NCBI GenBank assembly: GCA_041906305.1
Contig: JAYRJL010000004.1
Span: 1 to 64,000, forward strand
Direction of reading: 5' to 3'
DNA: 64,000 bases
Origin: SHVZ01 sp041906305
GTDB taxonomy: Bacteria > Pseudomonadota > Alphaproteobacteria > SHVZ01
Shown one piece after another: positions 8,559 through 16,885 of the stretch (position 1 is its first letter; each line of letters begins with the position of its first letter). Under the pieces are notes generated by a model that ran no database searches, was not told where the DNA came from, and worked only from the letters and a program-made list of their open reading frames with translations. Both the position numbers and the translations under genes were made by a program.

Positions 8559-11240
8559 ATGCCGACTAGGCGCCCTGGTCGAAGGGCCGGAGCGTTGCAT
8601 GGCCGTCTGGTCACGGCCTTCCTCGTCGGTTCCTTTGCGATCGCAGGCGTCCTTCTCCTCTCCCTCGTCTCGGGTGAAAGCTTCCTTCGCTGGCCATGGT
8701 CGGCCCAGCAGGTGATCGGTCTCGTCGGGCTTCTCGCGCTCCTCGCCGCAGCGGTGGCGACCGGTTGGATCGTGTTCGCGGCGAGTCTCGCCCAGCCGGT
8801 CGAGCGCCTGGCGGCCGCCGCGCGTCGGATGACCGGAGGCGCGACGCTCGTCCAGGTCGGGCCGCAGTACTCGCCGGGCGAGATCGGCGTGGTCGAGCGC
8901 GCCTTCGATGCGATGGTCGAGACCGTGGTGCATCAGAAGGCGGAGGCCGAGGAGGCCCGACGCATTCTGGACGACGCGATCCGCAACCTCTCCGAGGCCG
9001 TTGTCGCCTACGACGCCGGCGAGCGCCTAGTCTTCTGCAACGAGCGCTCATACGAGCTTTTCCATCCGATCCGGGAACTGATGGTTCCGGGCGCGCCCAT
9101 GGAGGACCTGGTCCGGGCGCTGGTCCGGCGCACCGACGAGGAAGCGAGCGCCGCCGCCCAGCTCGAGCGCTCGGACGAGATCGTCCGGCGGTTTCGGGCG
9201 CGCGAGCGGAACGTGATCGAGCGCTATGGCGAACGCTGGCTGCGCGTCTCGTACTCCGCCACGTCCGACGGAGGAACCGTCGTCGCCATCGCCGACGTGA
9301 CCGATCTCCTCAGGCGCGAGCATGAGCTCGAGGCGATCAATCGCCGGATCAAGGCGTACGCCGAGTCCTCGGCCGACTGGTTCTGGGAACTCGATACCGG
9401 CTTCCGCTTCACCTTCACCACGCCAGGGCCGGGGCTTCTCGATCCGCGCGACGTGATCGGCAGGACCCGCTGGGAGCTCGACAGCGCGCCCGACCTGAAC
9501 GCACCGCTTTGGCCGGCGCACCAGGCCAGGCTCTACCGGCGCGAGCCTTTTCGGGACTTCCGCTTCCGCGTCCGCGAGCCGGATGGCCGGCTGCGCACCA
9601 TGTCGATCAGCGGACTTCCGATCTACGACTCGGACGGCGCTTTCGAAGGCTATTGCGGCATCGGCAGGGATCTGACCGAGGAAGTCGAAGCGGTGGAGAG
9701 CCTGCGGCTCTCGGAGGCCCGCTTCCGGACGCTCGCCGAAACTGCGCCGACCGGCATCTATCGCCTGGATGCCTCTGGGGACGTGGTCCTCGCCAACGAG
9801 ATATGGCGCCGGACGATGGCACTGACGGAACTTCCGGTGACGCCCGAGGCCTGGCGCGCGGCGGTGCATGCCGACGACGCGGACCGCGTCGCCACGTCGC
9901 GCGAAGAGGCCCTGAAGGCGGGACGGGATTTCCGCGAGGAGTATCGGGTGCGCCGTCCTGACGGCGGTGTCCGCTGGGTCCTGGATGCGGCTGCGCCGGA
10001 ACGCGATAGCGCGAGGAATGTCGTCGGCTTCGTCGGAACGCTCGCCGACGTCACCGAGAAGCGCGAGATCGAGGCGAGGCTCGAACAGTCGAGACGGCTG
10101 GAGGCGCTGGGCCAGCTCACCGGCGGCATCGCGCACGACTTCAACAACCTGCTGATGGTCGTGCTCGGCAATGCGGAGATGCTGGAGGACATGGCCAACA
10201 GGGGCGGCGAGATCAAGCCGGAGCGGCTGCTCCGGCTCGCGCGCACGGTCCTGAATGTTGCCGAGCGCGGTACGGCGCTTACCCAGAATCTGCTCGGCTT
10301 CGCCCGGCGCCGCTCGGTCAGTCCCGAGAAGGTCGCCGTCCATCAGAAGCTGCAGGAGCTGGGCGAGTTGCTCCGTCGCAATCTTGGCGGCAAGATCCCG
10401 CTGGTCTTCGATCTCTCCGCCGAGCGCGACGAGGTCATGATCGATGTCACCCAGTTCGAGAACGCGGTGATCAACGTCGCGCTCAATGCCCGCGACGCGA
10501 TGGGCGAGAGCGGCCGGATGACGATCAAGACCAGGAAACTGGTCATCGGCGCGCCGGCGCGCATCGAAGACGGGGATCTGTCGCCTGGCCGCTATATCGC
10601 CATAGACATCGCCGACACCGGAACAGGCATGACGCCCGAAGTGGCGATGCGCGCGGTCGAGCCTTTCTTCACCACCAAGGGCGACAAGCAGTCGACCGGT
10701 CTCGGCCTCAGCCTCGCCTACGGCGTGGTCAAGCAGGCCAAGGGGGAACTGCGCATCGACACCGCGCCCGGCCGTGGCGCTACGGTGACGCTGATCGTGC
10801 CGCTGCTCGACCAGGCTCCGGCCGGCCAGAGGGCCCCGGCGACGCGCGACTACCTGGCGCGGCCGGAACCGCTCGCCGGCCGTCCGCGCGTGCTGGTGGT
10901 CGACGACGATCCGCCTGTTCTATCGGTGATGACGCAGCAGCTGGAACGGCTCGGCTGCGAGGCGATCGGCGCCAGTTCGGCGGAAGGAGCGCTTCGCCTG
11001 CTGCTCGCCGACCAGTCTTTCGACCTGATGTTCAGCGACATCGATCTCGGTGCCGGTCACGATGGCTTCACGTTGGCGCGCGAGGTCAGGAGCCTCAGGC
11101 CTTCGCTGCCGATCCTGCTGACAACGGGAAAGCTGATGGATCGCGGCGAAGACGAGGAGCAGCCACCGATCCTGCCGAAGCCCTTCACCCAACGAGAGCT
11201 GGCCGACAAGCTGCGCGAAGTGCTTGCCCCGGCCCCTTAG
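8559..11240 (+). CDS. Membrane hybrid sensor histidine kinase (HAMP-PAS-HK-REC)
   Basis: 893 aa from ATG 8559; a TTG at 8550 overlapping the upstream stop is an alternative. Two N-terminal membrane helices (about 17-40 and 50-73) are followed by a HAMP-like linker (AQPVERLAAAARRMTGG). Three PAS domains follow (about 140-245, 270-385 and 390-510). HisKA has H526 in GGIAHDFNN, and the HATPase has NVALNARDAMGESG, DTGTGM and STGLGLSLAYGVV. The C-terminal receiver has acidic pocket VVDDDP and phospho-acceptor D827 (FSDIDL). The very short periplasmic loop suggests sensing through PAS domains or the membrane. It converges with the OmpR-type gene, overlapping by 4 bp. Confidence 0.92.
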   Translation: MPTRRPGRRAGALHGRLVTAFLVGSFAIAGVLLLSLVSGESFLRWPWSAQQVIGLVGLLALLAAAVATGWIVFAASLAQPVERLAAAARRMTGGATLVQVGPQYSPGEIGVVERAFDAMVETVVHQKAEAEEARRILDDAIRNLSEAVVAYDAGERLVFCNERSYELFHPIRELMVPGAPMEDLVRALVRRTDEEASAAAQLERSDEIVRRFRARERNVIERYGERWLRVSYSATSDGGTVVAIADVTDLLRREHELEAINRRIKAYAESSADWFWELDTGFRFTFTTPGPGLLDPRDVIGRTRWELDSAPDLNAPLWPAHQARLYRREPFRDFRFRVREPDGRLRTMSISGLPIYDSDGAFEGYCGIGRDLTEEVEAVESLRLSEARFRTLAETAPTGIYRLDASGDVVLANEIWRRTMALTELPVTPEAWRAAVHADDADRVATSREEALKAGRDFREEYRVRRPDGGVRWVLDAAAPERDSARNVVGFVGTLADVTEKREIEARLEQSRRLEALGQLTGGIAHDFNNLLMVVLGNAEMLEDMANRGGEIKPERLLRLARTVLNVAERGTALTQNLLGFARRRSVSPEKVAVHQKLQELGELLRRNLGGKIPLVFDLSAERDEVMIDVTQFENAVINVALNARDAMGESGRMTIKTRKLVIGAPARIEDGDLSPGRYIAIDIADTGTGMTPEVAMRAVEPFFTTKGDKQSTGLGLSLAYGVVKQAKGELRIDTAPGRGATVTLIVPLLDQAPAGQRAPATRDYLARPEPLAGRPRVLVVDDDPPVLSVMTQQLERLGCEAIGASSAEGALRLLLADQSFDLMFSDIDLGAGHDGFTLAREVRSLRPSLPILLTTGKLMDRGEDEEQPPILPKPFTQRELADKLREVLAPAP

Positions 11241-11971
11241 CGGCGCGTCACCACGGGCGCGGCAAGGACGTATCCCGCACCGTGCACGGTCTTGATCAGC
11301 GCCGGCTCCCTCGGATTCTCCTCGATCTTGCGGCGGAGCTTCCCGACCATCACGTCGATGCTGCGGTCGAACGGGCCGGCCGAGCGGTGCCGCGTCATAT
11401 CGAGGAGCTGGTCGCGCGAGAGCACGCGCTGGGCATGCAGCGCCAGCACGCGCAGAAGCTCGAACTCGGCAGCGGAAAGGGTGATGTCGACGCCATCGGT
11501 CTTCATCAGCTTCCGGCGGCCGCAGTCGAGCGTCCAGTCGGCGAAGGCGAGGATGGTGTCTCCGGTGGCCGGCGGCGTACCGGCGGAGGTCGTCGTGCGG
11601 CGGAGAACGCTTCGGATCCGTGCCAGCAGCTCGCGCAGGTGAACAGGCTTGCCGAGATAGTCGTCGGCACCGATCTCGAGCCCGACCACCCGATCGACGG
11701 GATCGCCGCGTCCGGTCAGGATCACGATTCCGGCCTGCGTGGTGGACCGCACATGACGCGTCAGATCGAGGCCGCTCTCGTCCGGAAGGCCGAGGTCGAC
11801 CACCACGAGGTCGAAGCCGCCGCGCGCGAGGCGCCGGCGTGCCGAAGCGCCGTCGGGCGCCCGCTCGACGTCCATGCCCTCGTCGGAGAGGTAGTCGCTG
11901 ATCGTCGACGAGAGGTCGGGGTCGTCTTCGACCAGAAGAATCTTCGGACGCTTGCCGTCGAGCGCGGTCAT
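11237..11971 (-). CDS. OmpR/PhoB-family response regulator
   Basis: 244-aa transcription factor. The N-terminal receiver (about 9-122) has acidic residues E15, D16 and D17, phospho-acceptor D59 (VVVDLGLP), T/S and K positions (VILTGRGDP, DYLGKPVHL). The C-terminal winged helix (about 140-240) has LSAAEFELLRVLALHAQRVLSRDQLL and the recognition helix RSIDVMVGKLRRKIEENP. The partner kinase could be the divergent one (12090) or the convergent hybrid (8559); position does not decide. A repeated TTACA motif lies upstream of its start and may be its own binding site. Confidence 0.93.
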   Translation of the reverse strand: MTALDGKRPKILLVEDDPDLSSTISDYLSDEGMDVERAPDGASARRRLARGGFDLVVVDLGLPDESGLDLTRHVRSTTQAGIVILTGRGDPVDRVVGLEIGADDYLGKPVHLRELLARIRSVLRRTTTSAGTPPATGDTILAFADWTLDCGRRKLMKTDGVDITLSAAEFELLRVLALHAQRVLSRDQLLDMTRHRSAGPFDRSIDVMVGKLRRKIEENPREPALIKTVHGAGYVLAAPVVTRR

Positions 11972-12032
11972 GATCGGGTCCGGTCTCGGGTGCTCTTGGA
12001 CACGTTGAAGTCAAACGGAAAGATACCCGAAG

Positions 12033-12047
12033 TTACAAGTTATTACA
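12033..12047 (-). promoter_or_regulatory. Candidate OmpR-type direct-repeat operator
   Basis: On the minus strand the pentamer TGTAA occurs twice with a 10-bp period (plus-strand TTACA at 12033-12037 and 12043-12047). Winged-helix OmpR regulators bind tandem half-sites spaced about one helical turn apart. The site lies 62 bp upstream of the OmpR-type gene and 43 bp upstream of the divergent kinase, so it could serve both. The evidence is pattern only. Confidence 0.3.
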
Positions 12048-12089
12048 GGGGGGACATTAGCGCATTACGGTGATCGGTGAGGGTGGGTC

Positions 12090-14786
12090 GTGCCATTTTC
12101 CGCCGCCCTTCGCGCCGAGCCGTTCCTGGAGCCCAGCGCGCTGGATGTCCTCGATGCGATCGAGGCGCCGGCGGCGTTCGTGAGCTCCGACGGCCACGTG
12201 GCCGCGGTCAATGCGGCAGCCCTCGCGGCGGCCGGCGACCGCACGCCGGGGCTCCGTTTCGTCCAGGGCCGTACATGGGCCGAGATTTGCAAGAGTTCCG
12301 GGGCAGTCGGGCCGGTGGCTGCCGACCTGGAGGCCCTGATCCGGGCCCCCGGTACGCCTCCTAAGTCCGTTGCGATCGACTATGCCGTCCGCACCGTCGG
12401 TCGGCTCAAGGCCTATCGAGTGACGGCGCGGATGCTCGGCGGCTCGGATCGCATTCTCGTCGTCCAGACCGACTCGACCCGGCTCGAAGCGACCGAGCAG
12501 CGGTTGAGCGAGGCAGAACGTCGGCAGGCCGACCTCGCTGACCTGACCGCCGACTGGCTGTGGACGACGGACGAAGATCTCACCTTCGTCGAGCTTGCGG
12601 CATCGAGCGATCCGTTCTGGCGGAAGGTCCAGCCGCGTCTGATCGGTCAATGCTGCGCGGAGGTTCTCGGAGAGGTGGCCGAGCGGATCGAGCGCCGCCG
12701 ACCCTTCCGCGAAGCCTCTCTCCAAATCACCGTGGATGGCCGTGTCCGCCATCTTCGCTTCAACGGCAAGCCGGTCTTTGGTGCCGATGGCGCCTTCCGC
12801 GGCTATCTCGGGGTCGCGACCGACGTCACGCGTGCACACGAGGCCGAATGTGCCCGCGACGCCGCGGAGTCACGGCTGCGCGAGATCGCGGAGCTGTCGA
12901 CCGACTGGTATTGGGAGACCGATCACGAGCTCCGCTATACCTACGTGTCGGAGGACCGGCGGGGCGCGGTGGAACTCGAGCCCGAGCGGACTTACGGCAG
13001 ACGCCGGATCGACCTGATCGACCGGGACCTGACCGATCCCGACTCCCTCGCGCGTCATGTCGACGATCTCGACAACCGCCGGCCGTTCCGCAATTTCGTA
13101 TACGGCTCGAGGAGCCTGGGGCCGCTCTGTTACCTAAAGGTCAGCGGAAATCCGCGGTTCGACGAGCACGGCAGGTTCCTCGGCTATGTCGGCACGGCGA
13201 CCGACATCACCCCCATTATCGAGGTGGAGAACCGTCGCAAGCTGGCGGAGAGGCGGCTGAAGGCAGCAATCGATCAGATGCCGAGCGGCATCGCGATCTG
13301 GGATATCGATGACCGCCTTCTGGTCCACAACGAACAGTATCTCACCCTGGCCGGGTTGGATCGGGATGCGAAGGTCATCGGCCTGACCTTCGAGGAGACC
13401 GTTCGGAACGCACTTCATGCCGGCGTCATTGCGATGCCGGACAAGATCGACGACTTCGTTTCCTCGCGGGTGATCCTCCACCGCGGCGCGAATTCTTCGC
13501 GAGAGGTGACCTATTCCAACGGGCGTGTCGCACTGATCCGCGAACGGCGCCTGAAGAGCGGCGGCATCGTCACCGTCCTTGGAGACATCACCGACCTCAA
13601 GCGCCGGGAGCGCATCCAGGCCGAGCAGCGCGCGCTTCTGCAGACGACTCTCGAGCACATCAGCGACGGCATCCTCGTCGTGGACAGGGACTGGCGCATC
13701 GTCGCCGTCAACGACAACTTCTCTATCCTTCTGGACATGCCGGAGGGCGTCGTCGGAGTCGGCGCGCGATTGACGGCGATCTTCGAGTGGCTCGGTCTTC
13801 GCGGAGACTATGGCGGCGAGCTGGCGGCTATCACCGCGTCGCGTCTCATCGAGGAAATTCGCTCCCGCCCGCGCTGGTACGACGAGCGGCAGACGCCTGA
13901 TGGCCGCCGCATTTCCTGGCGCGTTCGCGAGATGGAGGGTGGCGGCTACATCGTCGCCCTGGCGGACGTCAGCGAGCAGCGCCAGGCCGAGGAGCGCCGG
14001 GAGCAGCTGCGCGGCACCATGGTCAGAGCCGAGAAACTGGAGGCGATCTCGCGCCTCGCCGGCGGCCTCGCGCACGACCTCAACAACATGCTCCTGCCGA
14101 TCATGACGCTGACCGAGCTAGCTATGGACGAGTTGCCGGAGGGGAGTCCGGCGCACGATGACCTAGAAAGGGTCATCGGCGCAGCCGAGCACGCGCGCGG
14201 ACTCGTCCAGCGCCTGCTGACGTTCAGCCGTACGGCGCCCCAGGGCATGAGCGCGGCAATGGTGGATCCGGCGGTGCATGCCGCCGTCGACCTGATCCGA
14301 CCCGCCGCTGGATCGAACCTGCGCATCGTCCTTCGTCTCCAGGCCGATGCTGCGGTGGCGCTGAGCGATACCGAGATCCAGCAGATCGTGGTCAATCTCG
14401 GACAGAACTCGGCCCAGGCGATCGGCGATCGGCCTGGCACGCTGACCATCGAAACCTGCCTGATCGAGGCCGACGACGATCTGCTGCGGTCCATTCCGGC
14501 ACTCGATTCCGCCCGAAGCCACGTGCGCCTGACGGTCGCCGATGACGGCCCGGGCATTCCCGCCGATGTCCTGCCCAGGATCTTCGAGCCGTTCTTCACG
14601 ACGAAGACGGTCGGGCAGGGAACCGGTCTCGGCCTTGCCGTCGTCCACGGCCTGGTCGGCCAGGTCGGCGGCGCGATCGAGATGAGCGGTGAGGGCGGCG
14701 CCCGCTTCGACGTCATGCTTCCGAGCCTCGACCAATCCATCAATCCACGGGAGAACTCCAATGGCACGCATTCTTCTGATCGATGA
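12090..14786 (+). CDS. Soluble multi-PAS sensor histidine kinase
   Basis: 898 aa from GTG 12090, preceded by GGTGAGGGTGG. No membrane helix is visible. About five PAS-like units are seen (about 10-130, 140-255, 270-385, 390-505 and 510-625; openings include LTADWLWTTDEDL, LSTDWYWETDHEL, DQMPSGIAIWDID and EHISDGILVVDRD). The two WxW units resemble each other and probably arose by duplication. HisKA has H662 in AGGLAHDLNN, and the HATPase has NLGQNSAQAIGD, DDGPGIP and GTGLGLAVVHGLV. It has no receiver of its own; the following CheY-like gene overlaps its 3' end by 26 bp and is the obvious phosphorelay partner. Confidence 0.92.
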   Translation: MPFSAALRAEPFLEPSALDVLDAIEAPAAFVSSDGHVAAVNAAALAAAGDRTPGLRFVQGRTWAEICKSSGAVGPVAADLEALIRAPGTPPKSVAIDYAVRTVGRLKAYRVTARMLGGSDRILVVQTDSTRLEATEQRLSEAERRQADLADLTADWLWTTDEDLTFVELAASSDPFWRKVQPRLIGQCCAEVLGEVAERIERRRPFREASLQITVDGRVRHLRFNGKPVFGADGAFRGYLGVATDVTRAHEAECARDAAESRLREIAELSTDWYWETDHELRYTYVSEDRRGAVELEPERTYGRRRIDLIDRDLTDPDSLARHVDDLDNRRPFRNFVYGSRSLGPLCYLKVSGNPRFDEHGRFLGYVGTATDITPIIEVENRRKLAERRLKAAIDQMPSGIAIWDIDDRLLVHNEQYLTLAGLDRDAKVIGLTFEETVRNALHAGVIAMPDKIDDFVSSRVILHRGANSSREVTYSNGRVALIRERRLKSGGIVTVLGDITDLKRRERIQAEQRALLQTTLEHISDGILVVDRDWRIVAVNDNFSILLDMPEGVVGVGARLTAIFEWLGLRGDYGGELAAITASRLIEEIRSRPRWYDERQTPDGRRISWRVREMEGGGYIVALADVSEQRQAEERREQLRGTMVRAEKLEAISRLAGGLAHDLNNMLLPIMTLTELAMDELPEGSPAHDDLERVIGAAEHARGLVQRLLTFSRTAPQGMSAAMVDPAVHAAVDLIRPAAGSNLRIVLRLQADAAVALSDTEIQQIVVNLGQNSAQAIGDRPGTLTIETCLIEADDDLLRSIPALDSARSHVRLTVADDGPGIPADVLPRIFEPFFTTKTVGQGTGLGLAVVHGLVGQVGGAIEMSGEGGARFDVMLPSLDQSINPRENSNGTHSSDR

Positions 14787-15135
14787 CGATGCGACCGTCC
14801 GGTACGCGCTGAAGCAGGTGCTGGAACGGGCCGGCCACCTCGTGGACGAGGCGAGCGACGGCCAGATCGGGATCGAGCTCTATTCGGCGAACCGCCCCGA
14901 AGTGGTCGTCACCGACATCATCATGCCCAATCAGGAGGGCATCGAGACCATCATCAAGCTGAAGCGGATGGCGCCCGGGGTGGCGATCATCGCGATGTCG
15001 GGCGGCGGCCGCACCGGGAACCGCGACTTCCTGGAAATGGCCGAGAAGCTCGGCGCCGCCAAGATCATGCCGAAGCCGTTCCGCCCGCGCGAGCTGGTCG
15101 AGGCGGTGCAGTCGCTGCTTCCGAACGCCGCCTGA
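14761..15135 (+). CDS. CheY-like single-domain response regulator
   Basis: 124 aa, receiver domain only: acidic D8-D9-D10 (LLIDDDA), phospho-acceptor D52 (VVVTDIIMP), AMSGGG and the conserved lysine in KIMPKPFRP. It has no output domain, so it acts by protein contact or as a phosphotransfer intermediate. The start ATG 14761 has a GGGAGAA ribosome site; a longer in-frame start inside the kinase is less likely. The 26-bp overlap with the kinase gene indicates coupled expression. Confidence 0.93.
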   Translation: MARILLIDDDATVRYALKQVLERAGHLVDEASDGQIGIELYSANRPEVVVTDIIMPNQEGIETIIKLKRMAPGVAIIAMSGGGRTGNRDFLEMAEKLGAAKIMPKPFRPRELVEAVQSLLPNAA

Positions 15136-15145
15136 AGGCGCGTTC
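15123..15145. terminator. Hairpin between convergent receiver and aldehyde dehydrogenase genes
   Basis: GAACGCCGCC (15123-15132) pairs with GGCGCGTTC (15137-15145) with one bulged C and a TGAA loop. It spans the receiver stop codon and reaches the last bases of the convergent gene. No T-run, so at most a weak bidirectional terminator. Confidence 0.4.
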
Positions 15146-16643
15146 AGAGCTCGAACTTGATGCCCTGGGCCAGCGGCAGCTCGCGCGAATAGTTGATGGT
15201 GTTCGTCGCCCGCCGCATGTAGGCCTTCCACGCGTCCGACCCGGACTCCCGTCCTCCGCCCGTCTCCTTCTCGCCGCCGAAGGCGCCGCCGATCTCGGCG
15301 CCTGACGGTCCGATGTTCACGTTGGCGATGCCGCAGTCGCTGCCGATCGCCGAGACGAATGCCTCGGCCTCTCGCACGTCCGTCGTGAAAGCGCTCGATG
15401 CCAAGCCTTGCGGCACGTCGTTGTTGAGCGCGACGGCCTCTTCGAATTCCCGGTACTTCAGCGTGTAGAGGATCGGCGCGAAGGTTTCGTGGCGCATCGT
15501 GTCGGTCTGCTTGGGCATCGCCACCAGCGACGGACGCACATAGTAGCCGCCAGGGAACTGGTTCTCGAGCTGGCGCTCGCCGCCGGAGACCTGGCCGCCT
15601 TCCGACTTCGCTTTGGCGAGGGCAGCCTGCATGTCGTCGAACGCCGCCTTGTCGATCAGCGGGCCGACCAGCGTACCCTGCTCGCGCGGGTCGCCGATCC
15701 GAACCGACGCATAGGCTTTCCGCAGGCGGTCGACCAGGCCGTCATGCAGGGACTCGTGCACGATCAGGCGGCGCAGCGTGGTGCAACGCTGGCCGGCGGT
15801 GCCGACGGCGGAGAACAGGATCGCACGCACCGCGAGCTCCTGGTCGGCGGAGGGGGCGACGATCATCGCGTTGTTGCCACCGAGCTCGAGGATCGAGCGG
15901 CCGAGCCGTCGCGCCACCACCTCGGCGACGGCCTTGCCCATGCGCGTCGATCCCGTGGCGCTGACCACCGGCACCTTCGGGTTCTCGACCATCGCCCTGC
16001 CGACGTCCGAGCCGCCGAAGATCACCGTCAGAAGACCGTCGGGAACACCGCCGAACTTCCTGGCCGCCCGCTCGAACAGCTTGAGGCAGGCGAGCGCGGT
16101 CAACGACGTCTTCTCCGACGGCTTCCACACGACGGGATCGCCGCAGACGAGGGCGAGCGCCGCGTTCCACGACCACACCGCGACCGGGAAGTTGAACGCG
16201 GAGATCACGCCGCAGACACCGACCGGATGCCAGGTCTCCATCATCCGGTGGCCCGGTCGCTCGGAGGCAATGGTGAGGCCGTAGAGCTGGCGCGAGAGTC
16301 CGACCGCGAAATCGCAGATGTCGATCATCTCCTGAACTTCGCCGAGGCCCTCTTGCACGATCTTGCCGGCTTCGAGCGTGACGAGCTGGCCGAGGTCCGC
16401 CTTCGCCGCACGCAGCTCCTCGCCGAACAGGCGTACCAGCTCGCCGCGCCGGGGCGCCGGCACCTGGCGCCATGCCAGAAAGGCGGCATGGGCCTTGTCG
16501 ATCGCGGACTTCACGTCGGAAGCGGCGGTCGAGGCGAGGCGGCCGATCTCGGCGCCGTCGATCGGCGAACGGCAGGAAAGGTCGCCCTTGGCGAGATCGC
16601 CGGAGGAGATGTCGAGGCGCTTCAGAACGGCGGCGGCGTCCAT
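15144..16643 (-). CDS. Aldehyde dehydrogenase, ALDH7 type (aminoadipate-semialdehyde/piperideine-6-carboxylate dehydrogenase-like)
   Basis: 499 aa. NAD-dependent oxidation of an aldehyde, by family resemblance alpha-aminoadipate semialdehyde in lysine catabolism. Catalytic residues are visible: N151 (SAFNFPVA), E253 (LELGGNNA) and nucleophile C287 (GTAGQRCTT). The C-terminus SGSDAWKAYMRRATNTINYS is characteristic of ALDH7/antiquitin proteins. The adjacent upstream fragment that looks like the start of saccharopine dehydrogenase agrees with a lysine-degradation pair. Substrate is inferred from family and context only. Confidence 0.9.
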   Translation of the reverse strand: MDAAAVLKRLDISSGDLAKGDLSCRSPIDGAEIGRLASTAASDVKSAIDKAHAAFLAWRQVPAPRRGELVRLFGEELRAAKADLGQLVTLEAGKIVQEGLGEVQEMIDICDFAVGLSRQLYGLTIASERPGHRMMETWHPVGVCGVISAFNFPVAVWSWNAALALVCGDPVVWKPSEKTSLTALACLKLFERAARKFGGVPDGLLTVIFGGSDVGRAMVENPKVPVVSATGSTRMGKAVAEVVARRLGRSILELGGNNAMIVAPSADQELAVRAILFSAVGTAGQRCTTLRRLIVHESLHDGLVDRLRKAYASVRIGDPREQGTLVGPLIDKAAFDDMQAALAKAKSEGGQVSGGERQLENQFPGGYYVRPSLVAMPKQTDTMRHETFAPILYTLKYREFEEAVALNNDVPQGLASSAFTTDVREAEAFVSAIGSDCGIANVNIGPSGAEIGGAFGGEKETGGGRESGSDAWKAYMRRATNTINYSRELPLAQGIKFEL

Positions 16644-16816
16644 GTCTTTCTCCCTGTCGAGGGAGGGTGGCTTACCATGGAGGTTGCTAGGCGACCAGTG
16701 CGTGCGCGGAGCCGGGCGCGGTCGAGCAGGGTGATCGCGTAGTCGCCGGTCCCCGACAGCATGTCGGCGATGGCGGTTCCGATCTTGCCGGCGCCGATCA
16801 GGGCGACCTTGGGCAT
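16622..16816 (-). pseudogene. Truncated saccharopine-dehydrogenase-like N-terminus
   Basis: 64-codon frame beginning MPKVALIGAGKIGTAIADML, a clear Rossmann NAD(P)-binding start of the type seen in saccharopine dehydrogenases. After about 40 codons the resemblance ends, and the frame runs into the first codons of the aldehyde dehydrogenase (22-bp overlap). A complete enzyme would need about 350 more residues. The best reading is a gene decayed by internal deletion, leaving its promoter, ribosome site (GGAG, 7 nt before ATG) and N-terminus in front of its former operon partner. It could now serve as a translated leader. Confidence 0.6.
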
Positions 16817-16818
16817 GG

Positions 16819-16860
16819 GGACACTCCGGGCTTCCCGCTCAAGGGAACACCGGAGTGTCC
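16819..16860 (-). promoter_or_regulatory. Strong hairpin enclosing a Shine-Dalgarno site
   Basis: GGACACTCCGG (16819-16829) and CCGGAGTGTCC (16850-16860) are perfect 11-bp inverted arms. A second inner stem TTCCC/GGGAA (16832-16836, 16843-16847) caps it with a 6-nt loop. On the minus strand the 3' arm contains the GGAG that would be the ribosome site of the truncated saccharopine-dehydrogenase-like frame two bases further on. It lies 25 bp past the end of the peptidase gene and has no T-run. It may be a terminator, a processing site or a translation-blocking stem. Confidence 0.5.
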
Positions 16861-16885
16861 GATTGGTGCCGGGATCCCTATGGAA

